In this document: in pieces, positions 1 through 8,431 of the stretch
How the letters are laid out: each line of letters begins with the position of its first letter
Numbering within the stretch: position 1 is the first letter of the stretch
Assembly (NCBI GenBank): GCA_902806175.1
Contig: CADCVQ010000155.1
Location: forward strand, 1 to 46,784
Reading direction: 5' to 3'
DNA: 46,784 bases
From: an uncultured Solirubrobacteraceae bacterium
Lineage (GTDB): Bacteria; Actinomycetota; Thermoleophilia; Solirubrobacterales; Solirubrobacteraceae
Notes under the pieces: model-generated
Databases searched by the model: none
Told to the model about the DNA's origin: nothing
Seen by the model: only the letters and a program-made list of their open reading frames with translations
Program-made: the position numbers and the translations under genes

Positions 1-157
1 CTGCGATCGAGTCGGATGTGGCTGGCCCTGGTCTGCTGTCGTGCATCGTGCTCATCACGCCAGCAAGGTTCGGATGGCGGCCCTTTCAGCCAGGTTTCAG
101 GCGATAACAACCGGGTTTCAGTCGCCCGCCAGACGCGGTAGCGTTCCTGTCAGGACG

Positions 158-381
158 ATGGAATTTCAGATCCTCGGCCCGCTCGAGGTGCGCAACGCGC
201 ACGGCACGATCGCGCTGGATCGCACCAGGCCGCGCGCGGCGTTGGCTATCTCGTTGTTGCGTCGCGATGAGCCGGTGAGCGCGGAGCGCATGCGCTCGCG
301 CTGTGGGGCGAGGAAGCCCCGCATGAGGTGGGACCCATCCGGTCGAGCACGATCTCATGCCCGATAACGTGCGTTATGTGA
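158..381 (+). pseudogene. SARP/BTAD-type transcriptional regulator, N-terminal fragment, frameshifted
   Basis: From the ATG at 158 the translation (MEFQILGPLEVRN..., then RPRAALAISLLRRDEPVSAERM) matches the opening of the OmpR-like DNA-binding domain of SARP/AfsR-type regulators. Around position 300 the reading changes frame: LWGEEAPHE, the expected next conserved block, is encoded in the next frame starting at 301, and that frame stops at 381. Nothing of the recognition helix, the BTAD domain or the ATPase part follows. Full-length members are over 250 residues, so this is a decayed remnant of about 70 codons. The upstream 157 bases show no gene. Confidence 0.6.
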
Positions 382-430
382 AGTCGCCGCCGACACGCGC
401 GGCGTGTAGGTGTCCGGCCAGCTCGCGATC

Positions 431-466
431 GCTCGCGCCAATCTCCCCGCTCGCGCCAATCTCCCC
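431..466. repeat. Two tandem copies of an 18-bp unit
   Basis: The unit GCTCGCGCCAATCTCCCC occurs at 431-448 and again directly at 449-466. It lies in non-coding sequence between the SARP remnant and the anti-sigma gene. It is probably a slippage duplication; I see no function. Confidence 0.8.
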
Positions 467-535
467 CTGTCTCCCGTCGTCAGGACGAGGGCGCGGTCAG
501 CGCCGCGCGATCCGCCGGCTGATCCTGACGTTCTG

Positions 536-976
536 TCAGCCGATGGAGAACGTCATGCGGACGCTCGTACCGGGCGGACTGCGGCTCTCGATCTGCAGCT
601 CGTCGCTCAGCCGCGCGATCAATGGCAGCCCCAGTCCGAGCCCCTCGCTCGGGCCAGCGTGACCGATGCCTACGCCGTCGTCCCGGACAACTGCCACCAA
701 GGCGTGCTCATCCACAGACGCGCGCACTTCAACGACCTCGTCCTCGTTGCCGCCCGCGTAGGCGTGCACGATCGCGTTCGCGACCGCTTCAGAGATCGCG
801 AGTGCAATGGCGTTGCACTGGGCTTCAGAGGCTCCGTGCCCGGCCGCGAACTCCGTGACCGCTTCGCGCGCCCGCGCCACGCTGCGTGGGTGCGCTTCAA
901 GGCGTTCGTGTCGGCAGCCCCTGTCACCACGGGTCCTACGGTCGACAGCCTGCCCGCTGGCTGACCGAACGTTCAT
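536..976 (-). CDS. RsbW-like anti-sigma factor / serine kinase with HATPase domain
   Basis: A 146-residue protein of the size usual for the single-domain RsbW/SpoIIAB family, which binds ATP, holds sigma factors inactive and phosphorylates anti-anti-sigma partners. The N-box is visible as ISEAVANAIVHAY (about residues 60-72), the G1 box as VVRDDGVGIG and the G2 box as GLGLGLPLIARLSDELQI near the C terminus. The first 30 residues are not conserved-looking, so the true start may be one of several downstream codons. No sigma factor or STAS-domain partner lies beside it, so its target is unknown; the primary-type sigma gene at the other end of the window is 45 kb away. Confidence 0.8.
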   Translation of the reverse strand: MNVRSASGQAVDRRTRGDRGCRHERLEAHPRSVARAREAVTEFAAGHGASEAQCNAIALAISEAVANAIVHAYAGGNEDEVVEVRASVDEHALVAVVRDDGVGIGHAGPSEGLGLGLPLIARLSDELQIESRSPPGTSVRMTFSIG

Positions 977-1704
977 GTGCCTGGCACTCGTGTCGGCTGC
1001 ATGGTTTCTTCAACGCATGCGCGACGCGTTTCTGGCGGTCATGACGGCAGAACGTCGACTTGGCATCTGCGCCGGCGCGGGCGCTCGCCGAGTCTGGGCC
1101 CGCGAGACGGCCTGGATCAGCGCTGTGGATTGCCAGCGTCGGCCACGATTGGGCGCAACGACCTCATCTTCGGACGCGACACCACGAACCGTGCGACGAT
1201 CTCAGCGCGCCCGCGGATCGAGACTCGCGCGCACGCGATCACCGGTCGGACTCGCCGGGAACGCGCGATCGCGATCGTCGACGGATGCACTCGCTGTTCG
1301 CACGCTCCGCTTATCCGCGAAGTAGCTTCGCCTCGATCTCCCGAGGACGCCTGTGGCGTGTCTCGCCCTGACGCAACGCATGAACTGCGTGTCTTTGTCG
1401 GCGCGTGCGAGGGTAACGCGCACACTCACCGACGTGCCGGTGTTGGCGCCGATGTCACCGCCGGGCGTTCTGGGACCCGCCACAGCCGATCGCGGTGAAC
1501 GCGAGACCGAGCACTGCCGCTCCTGCAAGAGGGTTCGAACCCGGCAGGCTGTCCTGAGTTCGCGTCGATTCTCGATTGGTGCACGCCGTGCGGACTGTCA
1601 CACTGTGGATTCGATCCTCAGCGTAGGTTCAAGAGAAGGTCCAGGGGCGCAGGGACGCGCGGCCGACCAGCACGCGCTCGGCGTGCAAGAAAAGCAAGGC
1701 CTAC
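977..1704. other. 728-bp region without an intact gene; possible lipoprotein remnant on the minus strand
   Basis: No reading frame here gives a convincing protein. On the minus strand between about 1540 and 1460 one frame reads LAGAAVLGLAFTAIGC followed by GGSQNAR, which looks like a lipoprotein signal peptide with a lipobox cysteine, and then stops. Neighbouring frames continue with acidic, plausible pieces (ARADKDTQFMRC around 1400; AERANSECI around 1300), as if a secreted-lipoprotein gene had been broken by several frameshifts. This is a suggestion only. Confidence 0.3.
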
Positions 1705-2118
1705 ATGTCACAGATCGTCCTACCAACGCTGGCGTCACGCACTCCGATCGAGGAGTCCTGCGCGGATTCGTCCGCGTCGTGCAGGCCATCGCGCGAGCTG
1801 CTGAAGGCGTGGTTGCTGTTTCTTGTCGACTGCCAGGCGACTCATGGGTATGAGTTGCACCGGCAGCTGGAGGCTCATGGGATGACGACGGAGCCCGGCG
1901 CGCTGTATCGCACCCTGCGCAAGCTCGAAGACGCCGGATGCGTCGCATCGAGTTGGGGGAAGTCGGTCTCAGGCCCACGGCGCCGGCTGTATCAGCTCAC
2001 GGCAACGGGGCGTCGTGAACTCGATGCGCTCGTGCAGACGATCACTGTCATTCACGACGTCCACGCGGCCTTCCTGCACGCCCACCGGCGAGAGTCGACT
2101 GGCGAACGCCAGTCTTGA
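1705..2118 (+). CDS. PadR-family winged-helix transcriptional regulator
   Basis: A 137-residue protein. Residues of about 33-105 form a PadR winged helix: LLKAWLLFLVDCQATHGYEL, then the recognition-helix region GALYRTLRKLEDAG and the wing with GPRRRLYQLTATGRREL, followed by a short helical dimerisation tail. PadR proteins repress nearby genes for efflux or aromatic metabolism and respond to small molecules. The gene faces the remains of an aromatic meta-cleavage pathway (aldolase and dehydrogenase fragments) across a 9-bp gap, so it may once have controlled that pathway; this is inference. The first 30 residues are Ser-rich and unconserved, so translation may start further in. Confidence 0.8.
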   Translation: MSQIVLPTLASRTPIEESCADSSASCRPSRELLKAWLLFLVDCQATHGYELHRQLEAHGMTTEPGALYRTLRKLEDAGCVASSWGKSVSGPRRRLYQLTATGRRELDALVQTITVIHDVHAAFLHAHRRESTGERQS

Positions 2119-2127
2119 CGGAGACGC

Positions 2128-2862
2128 TCACGGGAGCATCGCGAGCTCGGCGGCCACGTCGATGATCATGTCCTCCTGCCCGCCGACCATCTTGCGGCGG
2201 CCTAGCTCGAGCAAGACATCGCGAGCGTCCACGTCGTACTTCAGGGCGGCGCGCTGGGCGTGCAGCAGGAAGCTCGAGTAGACGCCGGCGTAGCCCAGCG
2301 AGAGCGCGAGGCGGTCGATGACGGGCTCGCGCGGCAGGAGCGGCGCGGCGATGTCCTCAGCCGCGTCCATCAGTGCGAAGAGGTCGATCCCCGTCTCGTA
2401 GGACTCCATCAGGCGCGCCTGCTCGCGCAGCGGGCCCGGCTCCAGCATGTGGCTCATCATGAGAAAGCCGACGGGCAGCATGTCGTGCTCGGCCGCCCAC
2501 GGCAGGTGCTCCTGCGCGAGGTCGGCCTCCGAGCAATGCGTCGCCACGTGGACGATGCGCGCCCCCTTCGCGTAGGCCCGCCGCAGCGATGAGATCCTCC
2601 CGATCCCGGGGAGCAGCAGGACGGCGACCTGCGCCGTCGTGACGGCGGCGACCGCCGCCTCCACGTAGGCCTCGTCCGCAGCCGCCGCCGTTCCATACTG
2701 CACCGAAGAGCCGCCGAGCCCGTCGCCGTGGCCGACCTCGATCACGTCGATGCCCGCCCGGTTCAGTGCGCCGGCGAGCGCGGCGACCTGCTCGGGCGTG
2801 AACTGATGGCCGACGGAATGCATGCCGCCGCGCAGTGCGGCGTCGACGATCGTCAGGCTCAT
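2128..2862 (-). pseudogene. 4-hydroxy-2-oxovalerate aldolase with a large in-frame internal deletion
   Basis: 244 codons starting MSLTIVDAALRGGMHSVGHQ and ending GRRKMVGGQEDMIIDVAAEL, both diagnostic of the DmpG/MhpE/BphI aldolase that splits 4-hydroxy-2-oxovalerate to pyruvate and acetaldehyde. The family is about 340 residues. Here the text jumps in frame from QARLMESY to ETGIDLFALMDAAED (near 2396-2400), skipping roughly 100 residues. The lost stretch carries the second half of the TIM barrel with the metal-binding His pair, so activity is very unlikely. Its ATG overlaps the stop of the upstream dehydrogenase fragment (ATGA, 2859-2862), the usual arrangement of this channelled enzyme pair. 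Confidence 0.8.
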
Positions 2863-3266
2863 GCGACGGCGCTCGTGGTCTGCAGGCGGCGGGCGATGCC
2901 GTCGCCGACGCGGGCCGCGGCCGCCGTCATGATGTCCAGGTTGCCGGCGTACCGCGGCAGGAAGTCCCCTGCGCCTCGCACGCGAACCATCACGGTGACC
3001 AGGTCGCCGTCGACCTCGCAGAGCAGCAGCTCGTAGCCGGGAGCGTAGGCCTGCAGCCGCGTGACCATCGTCTCGACCGCTGCGACCATGCTCGCCTCGT
3101 CGGGCTCGCTGACGCGGGCGAACACCGTGTCGCGCATGAGGATCGGCGGGTCGACCGGGTTCAGGATGATGATCGCCTTGCCGCGCCCGGCGCCGCCGAC
3201 GACCTCCAGCGTTGGCCGGGTCGTCGGCCAGCAACGCGAAGCAAAGATGCGCGCCGCGACCGGCAC
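2859..3266 (-). pseudogene. Acetaldehyde dehydrogenase (acylating), C-terminal fragment
   Basis: From about residue 19 the translation reads TLEVVGGAGRGKAIIILNP, RDTVFARV and later LPRYAGNLDIMTAAAARVG, which is the C-terminal third of DmpF/MhpF/BphJ acylating acetaldehyde dehydrogenase, the physical partner of the aldolase that follows. The NAD-binding Rossmann domain and catalytic Cys of the roughly 300-residue enzyme are absent. The nominal start and first 18 codons (MPVAARIFASRCW...) do not match the family and probably mark the deletion junction. Together with the aldolase it is a relic of a meta-cleavage operon. Confidence 0.75.
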
Positions 3267-3350
3267 CGCCAGGCGCGCGCTGCTGATGGGCGCATCTTCT
3301 GTCGGACGCGGAGTTTGAATGCGGTCCGCCGCACCTGTCGTGTCGTTCGC

Positions 3351-5141
3351 TCAGGCGGCTGAACGTACAGCGTTGCGCCGGCGCCGGCCGCGGCCGGATG
3401 TCTCCGACTGTCCGATCCTGATCGGCTGCTCGATGAGATGCGGCTCGGGCTCGGGGCCGTCGGGGGCAAACCAGGGGGCGTCCGCAGGCGCGTCCGGTTG
3501 CAGCTTCCAGTTGCGTCCGACGCGCTCCACGCCGATCGGGTAGACGGTCAGGGCGCCGTCGGCCTGGATGTGCAGACGCAGAACATGCTTCTGGTCTTGA
3601 TGGTGCAGTGGCGCGTAGGCCTCGGTGGCGTGCAGGCCGACGTAGCCGGTGGCCCAGAGATACCCCGCCATGCCCATCATCCCCGAGATGCCGCCCAGCA
3701 GCCAGACGAGCCCGAGGAACGCGAGCAGGGAGCCGGCGCCCTCGAGCTCGAAGCTCTCCGAGGACAGGTGCGAGGCGGCAAGCATGACCCCGGCGACGCT
3801 CGACACCTGCAGCGTCGAGTGGGCCAGCCCGAGCAGTACGCGGCGGATCCCGGTGGCGTCGTGCGCGAAGCGGACCATCCCGACCAGGGACGCCAGCACG
3901 AGCAGGCTGAGCAGAAACGCCGTCGGGCTCTCCCACATGGCACGCAGCAGGTCGACGACCCCCAGCGAGACGTGGCGGTCCTCGAGATGCAGTCCCAGCA
4001 TGAACGCCAACAGCACCTGGACGGTGCCGAAGACCGCCGCCAGGGGCAGGTTGTAGGCCGGCATCAGCCAGATCCGCTTGCGCAGGCTCCGGGAAAACGC
4101 GGCTGACGGATAGGTCCCGGCTCTGCGGTACGTGCTGGGTCCTTCGGGGCCGGGGAACTCGGCGTGCTCGCGCAGGTTGTGGGTGGGGTGCAGGAACGCG
4201 CCGCCGCCGCCGGACTCGATGTGGTGGCGCGGACCGTCCTGCTCCTCGTAGCGCGAGTAGTAGTGCTTGCCGCTCCTGAGGTACAGCAACAACTGCGCGC
4301 CGCTGGGCTGGATGATCTCGCGCTCGAGGTACGCGACGTCGCGATCGGAGTGGACCTCGCCCTGGTTGCGACCGCTGTCGACCTCTTTGGACATGCACAG
4401 GACGACGCGGTCACCGCGCTGCATCTGACCGGCGGCGACCTCCGCGAAGTAGCGCAGTTGGACCTCGTCTATCGAGGCGCCGAACTGGATGTCGATCCCC
4501 CACAGCCACCAGCCGTTTGGAAGCTTCAGCGCGAAGTAGCTGCGCCGCTGCCGCGTCCTCCATCCGCCGATCCAGCGGTTGCGGCAGAAGATGCTGGTGA
4601 AGTTGACCAACCCGTCATACCAGTCGTGGCTGCCGGGGATCGCGAACAGCTCAGGAGCGTCCGCGGGAGCGCAGGGAAGCGCCGACCGGTACGGCCCGAG
4701 CATGCGGTTCTCGTACTCCCCGGCCTTCGGCACCGGGTAGACCGCGTCGCCCCCCATGACGAGGATCTGCCCGCGCTCGGTGCGGTGCGTCTCGCCGTCG
4801 TGTTCCAGCGTGAGCTCTTCGGTGGCGAGCAGCCGGGCGATGGTGTAGGTCGAGTTCCACCCGTCGCCGAGGTCGGCGACGTAGTCGAGCCACAGATCTT
4901 CCTGTTTGGAGCGATCCGGGACCTCGGCCGGCTCTCGCGCCTGCGATTCGCGGTTGTCGGCGTAGGAGCTGAACATGCCCGAGAGCAGGACCCGCACGGC
5001 AGTGTCGACGAGTTGATGGGGATCGAACCAGCGCACCATCGGCCTGCGGACGAACCCCAGTTCGGAGTCTGCGGCCGGGCGAGCGGGACACGGCGCAGGC
5101 GGGTCGTCGAGGTCAGCAGGGTTCTCGGCCATGCCCGGCAT
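3351..5141 (-). CDS. Membrane-anchored calcineurin-like metallophosphoesterase
   Basis: A 596-residue protein with an N-terminal phosphoesterase domain and a C-terminal membrane region. Metal-site motifs of the calcineurin-like fold are visible but divergent: DLGDGWNST at about 90-98, GGDAVYP at 130-136, PGSHDWYDG at 169-177 (in place of GNHD), SGKHYYSRY near 290 and GGGGAFLHPTH near 311-321. Hydrophobic segments lie at about 362-384, 407-424, 439-457 and 471-500, followed by a soluble tail. The substrate cannot be read from sequence. It follows arsR by 27 bp on the same strand, so it is probably co-transcribed and under ArsR control, which is not a standard ars gene content. An alternative start is the Met at residue 4. 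Confidence 0.75.
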   Translation of the reverse strand: MPGMAENPADLDDPPAPCPARPAADSELGFVRRPMVRWFDPHQLVDTAVRVLLSGMFSSYADNRESQAREPAEVPDRSKQEDLWLDYVADLGDGWNSTYTIARLLATEELTLEHDGETHRTERGQILVMGGDAVYPVPKAGEYENRMLGPYRSALPCAPADAPELFAIPGSHDWYDGLVNFTSIFCRNRWIGGWRTRQRRSYFALKLPNGWWLWGIDIQFGASIDEVQLRYFAEVAAGQMQRGDRVVLCMSKEVDSGRNQGEVHSDRDVAYLEREIIQPSGAQLLLYLRSGKHYYSRYEEQDGPRHHIESGGGGAFLHPTHNLREHAEFPGPEGPSTYRRAGTYPSAAFSRSLRKRIWLMPAYNLPLAAVFGTVQVLLAFMLGLHLEDRHVSLGVVDLLRAMWESPTAFLLSLLVLASLVGMVRFAHDATGIRRVLLGLAHSTLQVSSVAGVMLAASHLSSESFELEGAGSLLAFLGLVWLLGGISGMMGMAGYLWATGYVGLHATEAYAPLHHQDQKHVLRLHIQADGALTVYPIGVERVGRNWKLQPDAPADAPWFAPDGPEPEPHLIEQPIRIGQSETSGRGRRRRNAVRSAA

Positions 5142-5168
5142 ACTCGCACGGGCGCCTGCCGGATCTCG

Positions 5169-5522
5169 TCAGGCCAGCCAGGCCGACAGCTCTTCGAGCG
5201 CCTGATCGTGGACGTAGTAGTACGCCCACAGGCCCGGTCGCTCGACGCCGACGATGCCGGCGTCGCGCAGTTTCTTGAGGTGGTGGCTGAGCGTCGGCTG
5301 GCTGACGTCGAACAGCGGTAGCAGCTCGGCGACGCAGACCTTCCCGGCGTGACGTCGCAGCACGTCGACGAGCTGCAACCGGATCGGGTCGCCCAGGGCC
5401 TTGGCGACCGCGGCCATGCGCAGCGCGTGCTCGCGGTCGACATCGGGATAGACGACGGGCTCACAACAGGGCTCGCCCTTGCGGCGCTTGGTCTTCGGAG
5501 TCAGGTCGAAGTCGACGCTCAT
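5169..5522 (-). CDS. arsR: ArsR-family metalloregulator
   Basis: 117 residues, normal for ArsR/SmtB repressors. A winged helix covers about residues 35-110, with LGDPIRLQLVDVLRRH, the recognition segment DVSQPTLSHHLKKLRDAGIV, and a wing PGLWAYYYV. The segment KVCVAEL carries a Cys in the helix where ArsR proteins often bind As(III), and an N-terminal Cys pair (EPCCEPV, about residues 18-24) could complete the thiolate site. It is divergent from the GAPDH-arsJ pair across 56 bp containing a perfect inverted repeat. I expect it to repress both directions until arsenite binds. Confidence 0.88.
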   Translation of the reverse strand: MSVDFDLTPKTKRRKGEPCCEPVVYPDVDREHALRMAAVAKALGDPIRLQLVDVLRRHAGKVCVAELLPLFDVSQPTLSHHLKKLRDAGIVGVERPGLWAYYYVHDQALEELSAWLA

Positions 5523-5561
5523 CGCCGGCCGAGGCTAGCGCCTAGTTCGATCGATTTCTAT

Positions 5562-5579
5562 TTGCATCTGTCGATGCAA
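5562..5579. promoter_or_regulatory. Probable ArsR operator (inverted repeat)
   Basis: TTGCATC at 5562-5568 and GATGCAA at 5573-5579 are perfect reverse complements separated by four bases. The site sits in the divergent spacer between arsR and the GAPDH gene, in the only AT-richer patch of the area, where a dimeric ArsR protein would block both promoters. If the GAPDH gene starts at 5579, its ATG overlaps the last base of the site, which favours the GTG at 5597 or a leaderless message. Confidence 0.65.
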
Positions 5580-6610
5580 TGGGCCAGCCTGCCGGTGTGA
5601 CGCGTGTCGCCATCAACGGGTTCGGCCGCATGGGCCGGCTGGCGCTGCGCGCCGCGTGGGACCGCGACGACCTCGAGTTCGTCCACGTCAACGAGCTGCA
5701 CGGCGACGCCGCAACCGCGGCGCACCTGCTCTGCTTTGACTCCGTCCACGGGCGCTGGGAACGCGCGGCGAGCGGCGCCGGCAACACGCTGACGCTCGAC
5801 GGCCGATCCGTCGGCTACAGCGCCGCGGCCGCCCCCGGCGACGTGCCCTGGGGCGAGCACGGCGCCGAGGTCGTGCTGGAGTGCTCGGGCAGGTTCCGCA
5901 CGGTCGACTCGCTGATGTCCTACTTCGACCGCGGCGTGCGCAAGGTGATCGTCGCCGCCCCCGTCAAGGACGCGCGCGCGCTGAACGTCGTCATCGGCGT
6001 CAACGACGATTGCTATGCCCCGGCGGTCCACGACATCCTGACCGCGGCGTCGTGCACGACGAACTGCCTCGCGCCGCTGGTCAAGGTGCTGCACGAGGGC
6101 ATCGGCATCCGGCGCGGCTCGGTCACGACGCTGCACGACATGACCAATACGCAGACGCTCGTCGACGCCCCGCACAAGGATCTGCGCCGGGCGCGCGCGG
6201 CGTCGCTGTCGCTGATCCCGACGACGACCGGTTCGGCGACCGCGATCGGGCTGATCGTCCCCGAGCTCGCAGGCAAGCTCGACGGCCTCGCGGTGCGCGT
6301 CCCGCTGCTCAACGGATCGCTGACCGATGCCGTCTTCGAGGTCGCCCGCCCGACCACGGTCGCAGAGGTCAACGGCCTGATGCGGGCCGCCGCGGAGGGT
6401 CCGCTGGCGGGGATCCTCGGCTACGAGGAGCGCCCGCTGGTCTCCGTCGACTTCAAGGACGACCCGCGGTCGGGGATCGTCGATGCCCTGTCGACGATGG
6501 TCACGGACGCCACGCAGGTGAAGCTGCTGGCGTGGTATGACAACGAGTGGGGCTACGCCAACCGGCTCGTCGAGCTGGCCGCCAGCGTCGGCGCGCGCCT
6601 GGCGCGCTAG
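5579..6610 (+). CDS. Glyceraldehyde-3-phosphate dehydrogenase of the ArsJ arsenate-resistance pair
   Basis: 343 residues with the NAD-binding NGFGRMGR motif (13-20), the catalytic [10 protein letters not shown] (Cys159) and the C-terminal [12 protein letters not shown]. Enzymes of this subgroup use arsenate instead of phosphate to make 1-arseno-3-phosphoglycerate, which ArsJ exports. The motif after the active site reads LHDMTNTQ rather than the glycolytic HSYTNDQ type, as expected for this subgroup by my recollection. The immediate downstream arsJ (2 bp gap) and upstream arsR support the role. Start: ATG at 5579, but the in-frame GTG at 5597 ([13 protein letters not shown]) gives the more typical N terminus; neither has a clear ribosome binding site. 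Confidence 0.88.
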   Translation: MGQPAGVTRVAINGFGRMGRLALRAAWDRDDLEFVHVNELHGDAATAAHLLCFDSVHGRWERAASGAGNTLTLDGRSVGYSAAAAPGDVPWGEHGAEVVLECSGRFRTVDSLMSYFDRGVRKVIVAAPVKDARALNVVIGVNDDCYAPAVHDILTAASCTTNCLAPLVKVLHEGIGIRRGSVTTLHDMTNTQTLVDAPHKDLRRARAASLSLIPTTTGSATAIGLIVPELAGKLDGLAVRVPLLNGSLTDAVFEVARPTTVAEVNGLMRAAAEGPLAGILGYEERPLVSVDFKDDPRSGIVDALSTMVTDATQVKLLAWYDNEWGYANRLVELAASVGARLAR

Positions 6611-6612
6611 CC

Positions 6613-7866
6613 GTGGGCACCAGCGCGGCACCTCGCAGCGCCGACGTGCGCAACTACGTCCTCGTCACGGGCGCGTACTGGGCCGACACGCTCACGGACG
6701 GCGCGATCCGGCTGCTCGTCCTCTTCTACTTCTACGAGCGCGGCTACAGCCCGATCGCGGTCGCATCGCTGTTCTTGTTCTACGAGCTCTTCGGCATCGT
6801 CACGAACCTCGTGGGCGGGTGGCTGGCCGCGCGCAGGGGACTGCGCTTCACCCTGCTCGGCGGGCTCGCCACGCAGCTCGTCGCGCTCGCGATGCTCGCC
6901 CTGGCGCCGCAATCGCTGCTCGTCGTCGCGTACGTGATGGCGGCGCAGGCATTGTCGGGAATCGCGAAGGACCTCACGAAGATGAGCTCCAAGAGCGCGA
7001 TCAAGCTCGTCGTCCCGCAGGACGCCTCCGGCCAGCTGTACCGCTGGGTCGCGCTGCTGACCGGATCGAAGAACGCGATCAAGGGCGTCGGATTCTTTCT
7101 CGGCGGGCTGCTGCTGACGACCGTCGGGTTCCACGCCGCGCTCGCCGTCCTCATGGCGATCGTGGCGACGGCGCTCGTCCTCGTGCTGGTCTCGATGCGC
7201 GGCGAGCTGGGCCGCCCCGACCGCCAGGCGAAGTTCCGCGGGATGTTCTCCAACAACCGCTCGGTCAACGTGCTGGCGTCCGCGCGGATCTTCCTGTTCG
7301 CGTCGCGCGACGTGTGGTTCGTCGTCGCGGTGCCGGTGTTTCTGCGATTCGAGCAGGGCTGGTCCTTCTGGCAGGTCGGCGCGTTTCTCGGGGTCTGGGT
7401 GATCGGCTACGGCCTCGTGCAGGCGACCGCCCCGCGCTACGTGCGCGATCCCGACGGCCAGACCGCGACATGGCTTGCGTTCGCGCTCGCCGCGTTTCCC
7501 GCCGGCATCGCGGTCGCACTGGCGGCCGGCGTCGACGGTTCGGTCGCGGTCGTCGCCGGCCTGATCGTCTTCGGCCTCGTCTTCGCGCTGAACTCCGCCG
7601 TGCACAGCTACCTCATCCTGGCCTACGCCGACGGCGACAAGGTGGCGATGAACGTCGGCTTCTACTACATGGCAAACGCTGCTGGCCGGCTGACGGGCAC
7701 GGTTCTGTCAGGCGTTCTGTACCAGTGGCAGGGACTCGGGGCCTGCCTGTGGTGCTCGGCGATCTTCGTGATTGCAGCCGGACTGCTGTCGCGCGCGCTT
7801 CCGGGCACGCGCGGGCTTGCGTTCGGTGGCGCCCGCGGCGTTGCCGGCCCACCCGCCCGCGGCTGA
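6613..7866 (+). CDS. arsJ: Organoarsenical efflux MFS transporter ArsJ
   Basis: 417 residues from the GTG at 6613, two bases after the GAPDH stop; longer readings run into that gene. About twelve hydrophobic segments are present. The N terminus NYVLVTGAYWADTLTDGAIR and the central block KDLTKMSSKSAIKLVVPQ followed by LYRWVALLTGSKNAIKG are signatures of ArsJ, the major-facilitator carrier that expels 1-arseno-3-phosphoglycerate. With the preceding dehydrogenase it forms a complete arsenate-export route that needs no reductase. The C-terminal 15 residues are Arg/Gly/Pro-rich and probably cytoplasmic. Confidence 0.92.
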   Translation: MGTSAAPRSADVRNYVLVTGAYWADTLTDGAIRLLVLFYFYERGYSPIAVASLFLFYELFGIVTNLVGGWLAARRGLRFTLLGGLATQLVALAMLALAPQSLLVVAYVMAAQALSGIAKDLTKMSSKSAIKLVVPQDASGQLYRWVALLTGSKNAIKGVGFFLGGLLLTTVGFHAALAVLMAIVATALVLVLVSMRGELGRPDRQAKFRGMFSNNRSVNVLASARIFLFASRDVWFVVAVPVFLRFEQGWSFWQVGAFLGVWVIGYGLVQATAPRYVRDPDGQTATWLAFALAAFPAGIAVALAAGVDGSVAVVAGLIVFGLVFALNSAVHSYLILAYADGDKVAMNVGFYYMANAAGRLTGTVLSGVLYQWQGLGACLWCSAIFVIAAGLLSRALPGTRGLAFGGARGVAGPPARG

Positions 7867-7918
7867 GCGCGCGGAGGCGGTAGCGGGAGAGCGCGTTTGA
7901 ACCTGGCGCGTTGGCGCT

Positions 7919-8173
7919 ATGCTCGGGCGCCTTGTCCGCCTCACGATCGCCGCCCCACGGTCCGAGATCGATTTCGACCACCAGCTCGCGTGGCTGGCGC
8001 GCGTACTGGAGGCGCGCGGGTTCCCGCTGGAGCGCCTTGCCCGCAACCTCGTCCTGCTCGCCGACGTCGTCGCGCAGCACCACGCCGACGAGGCCGACCT
8101 GCACGCTCGCCTGCTCGCCGGCGCGAACACGGTGCGGTCGCGCCGCACGTTCCTGACCGAGGGCCCGGCATGA
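7919..8173 (+). CDS. Small hypothetical protein, possibly a C-terminal remnant
   Basis: 84 residues reading DFDHQLAWLARVLEARGFP and then LERLARNLVLLADVVAQHHA, an amphipathic, helix-rich composition that looks like real protein rather than frame noise. An in-frame stop lies just upstream of the ATG at 7919 and there is no clear ribosome binding site, so this may be the surviving tail of a larger helical gene. I do not recognise the family. Confidence 0.4.
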   Translation: MLGRLVRLTIAAPRSEIDFDHQLAWLARVLEARGFPLERLARNLVLLADVVAQHHADEADLHARLLAGANTVRSRRTFLTEGPA

Positions 8174-8431
8174 GCGCGCGCAGACGGCGCTGCACTGCCT
8201 GACCTCAGACGCGGACGTCGGCGCAGTTCGCCGCCGCCGGCGCCCGCACAGCCTGAGTTCTCAGCGCGCTTGCCCCTCGCCGGCCAGAGCCGGAAATCTC
8301 GCCGATCGCGGGCCGAAGCGCCCACAATCTGTCCATCGCGTGGTTCTGGCGCACTAGGGTGCCGCACAGCGGCGCCGAGGTGCCCGTCGCTGCACCGGAC
8401 CCAGGTTCCTCACTTCGAGCGGAGACTGCAG
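8174..8431. other. Spacer before the RCK channel-like gene
   Basis: 258 bp with no convincing gene on either strand. It presumably carries the promoter of the next gene, but I cannot assign -35/-10 boxes with confidence. Confidence 0.4.

Noticed and set aside
4-157. Promoter or gene upstream of the SARP remnant
   Set aside because: No convincing boxes or reading frame could be identified.
1526-1540. GGGTTCGAACCC, resembling a tRNA T arm
   Set aside because: The stem is only three base pairs beyond the loop and no acceptor, D or anticodon arm can be found on either strand; it lies in the suspected lipoprotein remnant.
2128-4398. A 756-codon minus-strand open frame
   Set aside because: Only its last 244 codons (from 2862) are the aldolase remnant; the rest is Arg/Gly/Pro-rich noise antisense-frame to the phosphoesterase gene.
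6607-7605. Long minus-strand frame opposite arsJ
   Set aside because: Charged His/Arg/Asp/Glu repeats without folds; arsJ on the plus strand is clear.
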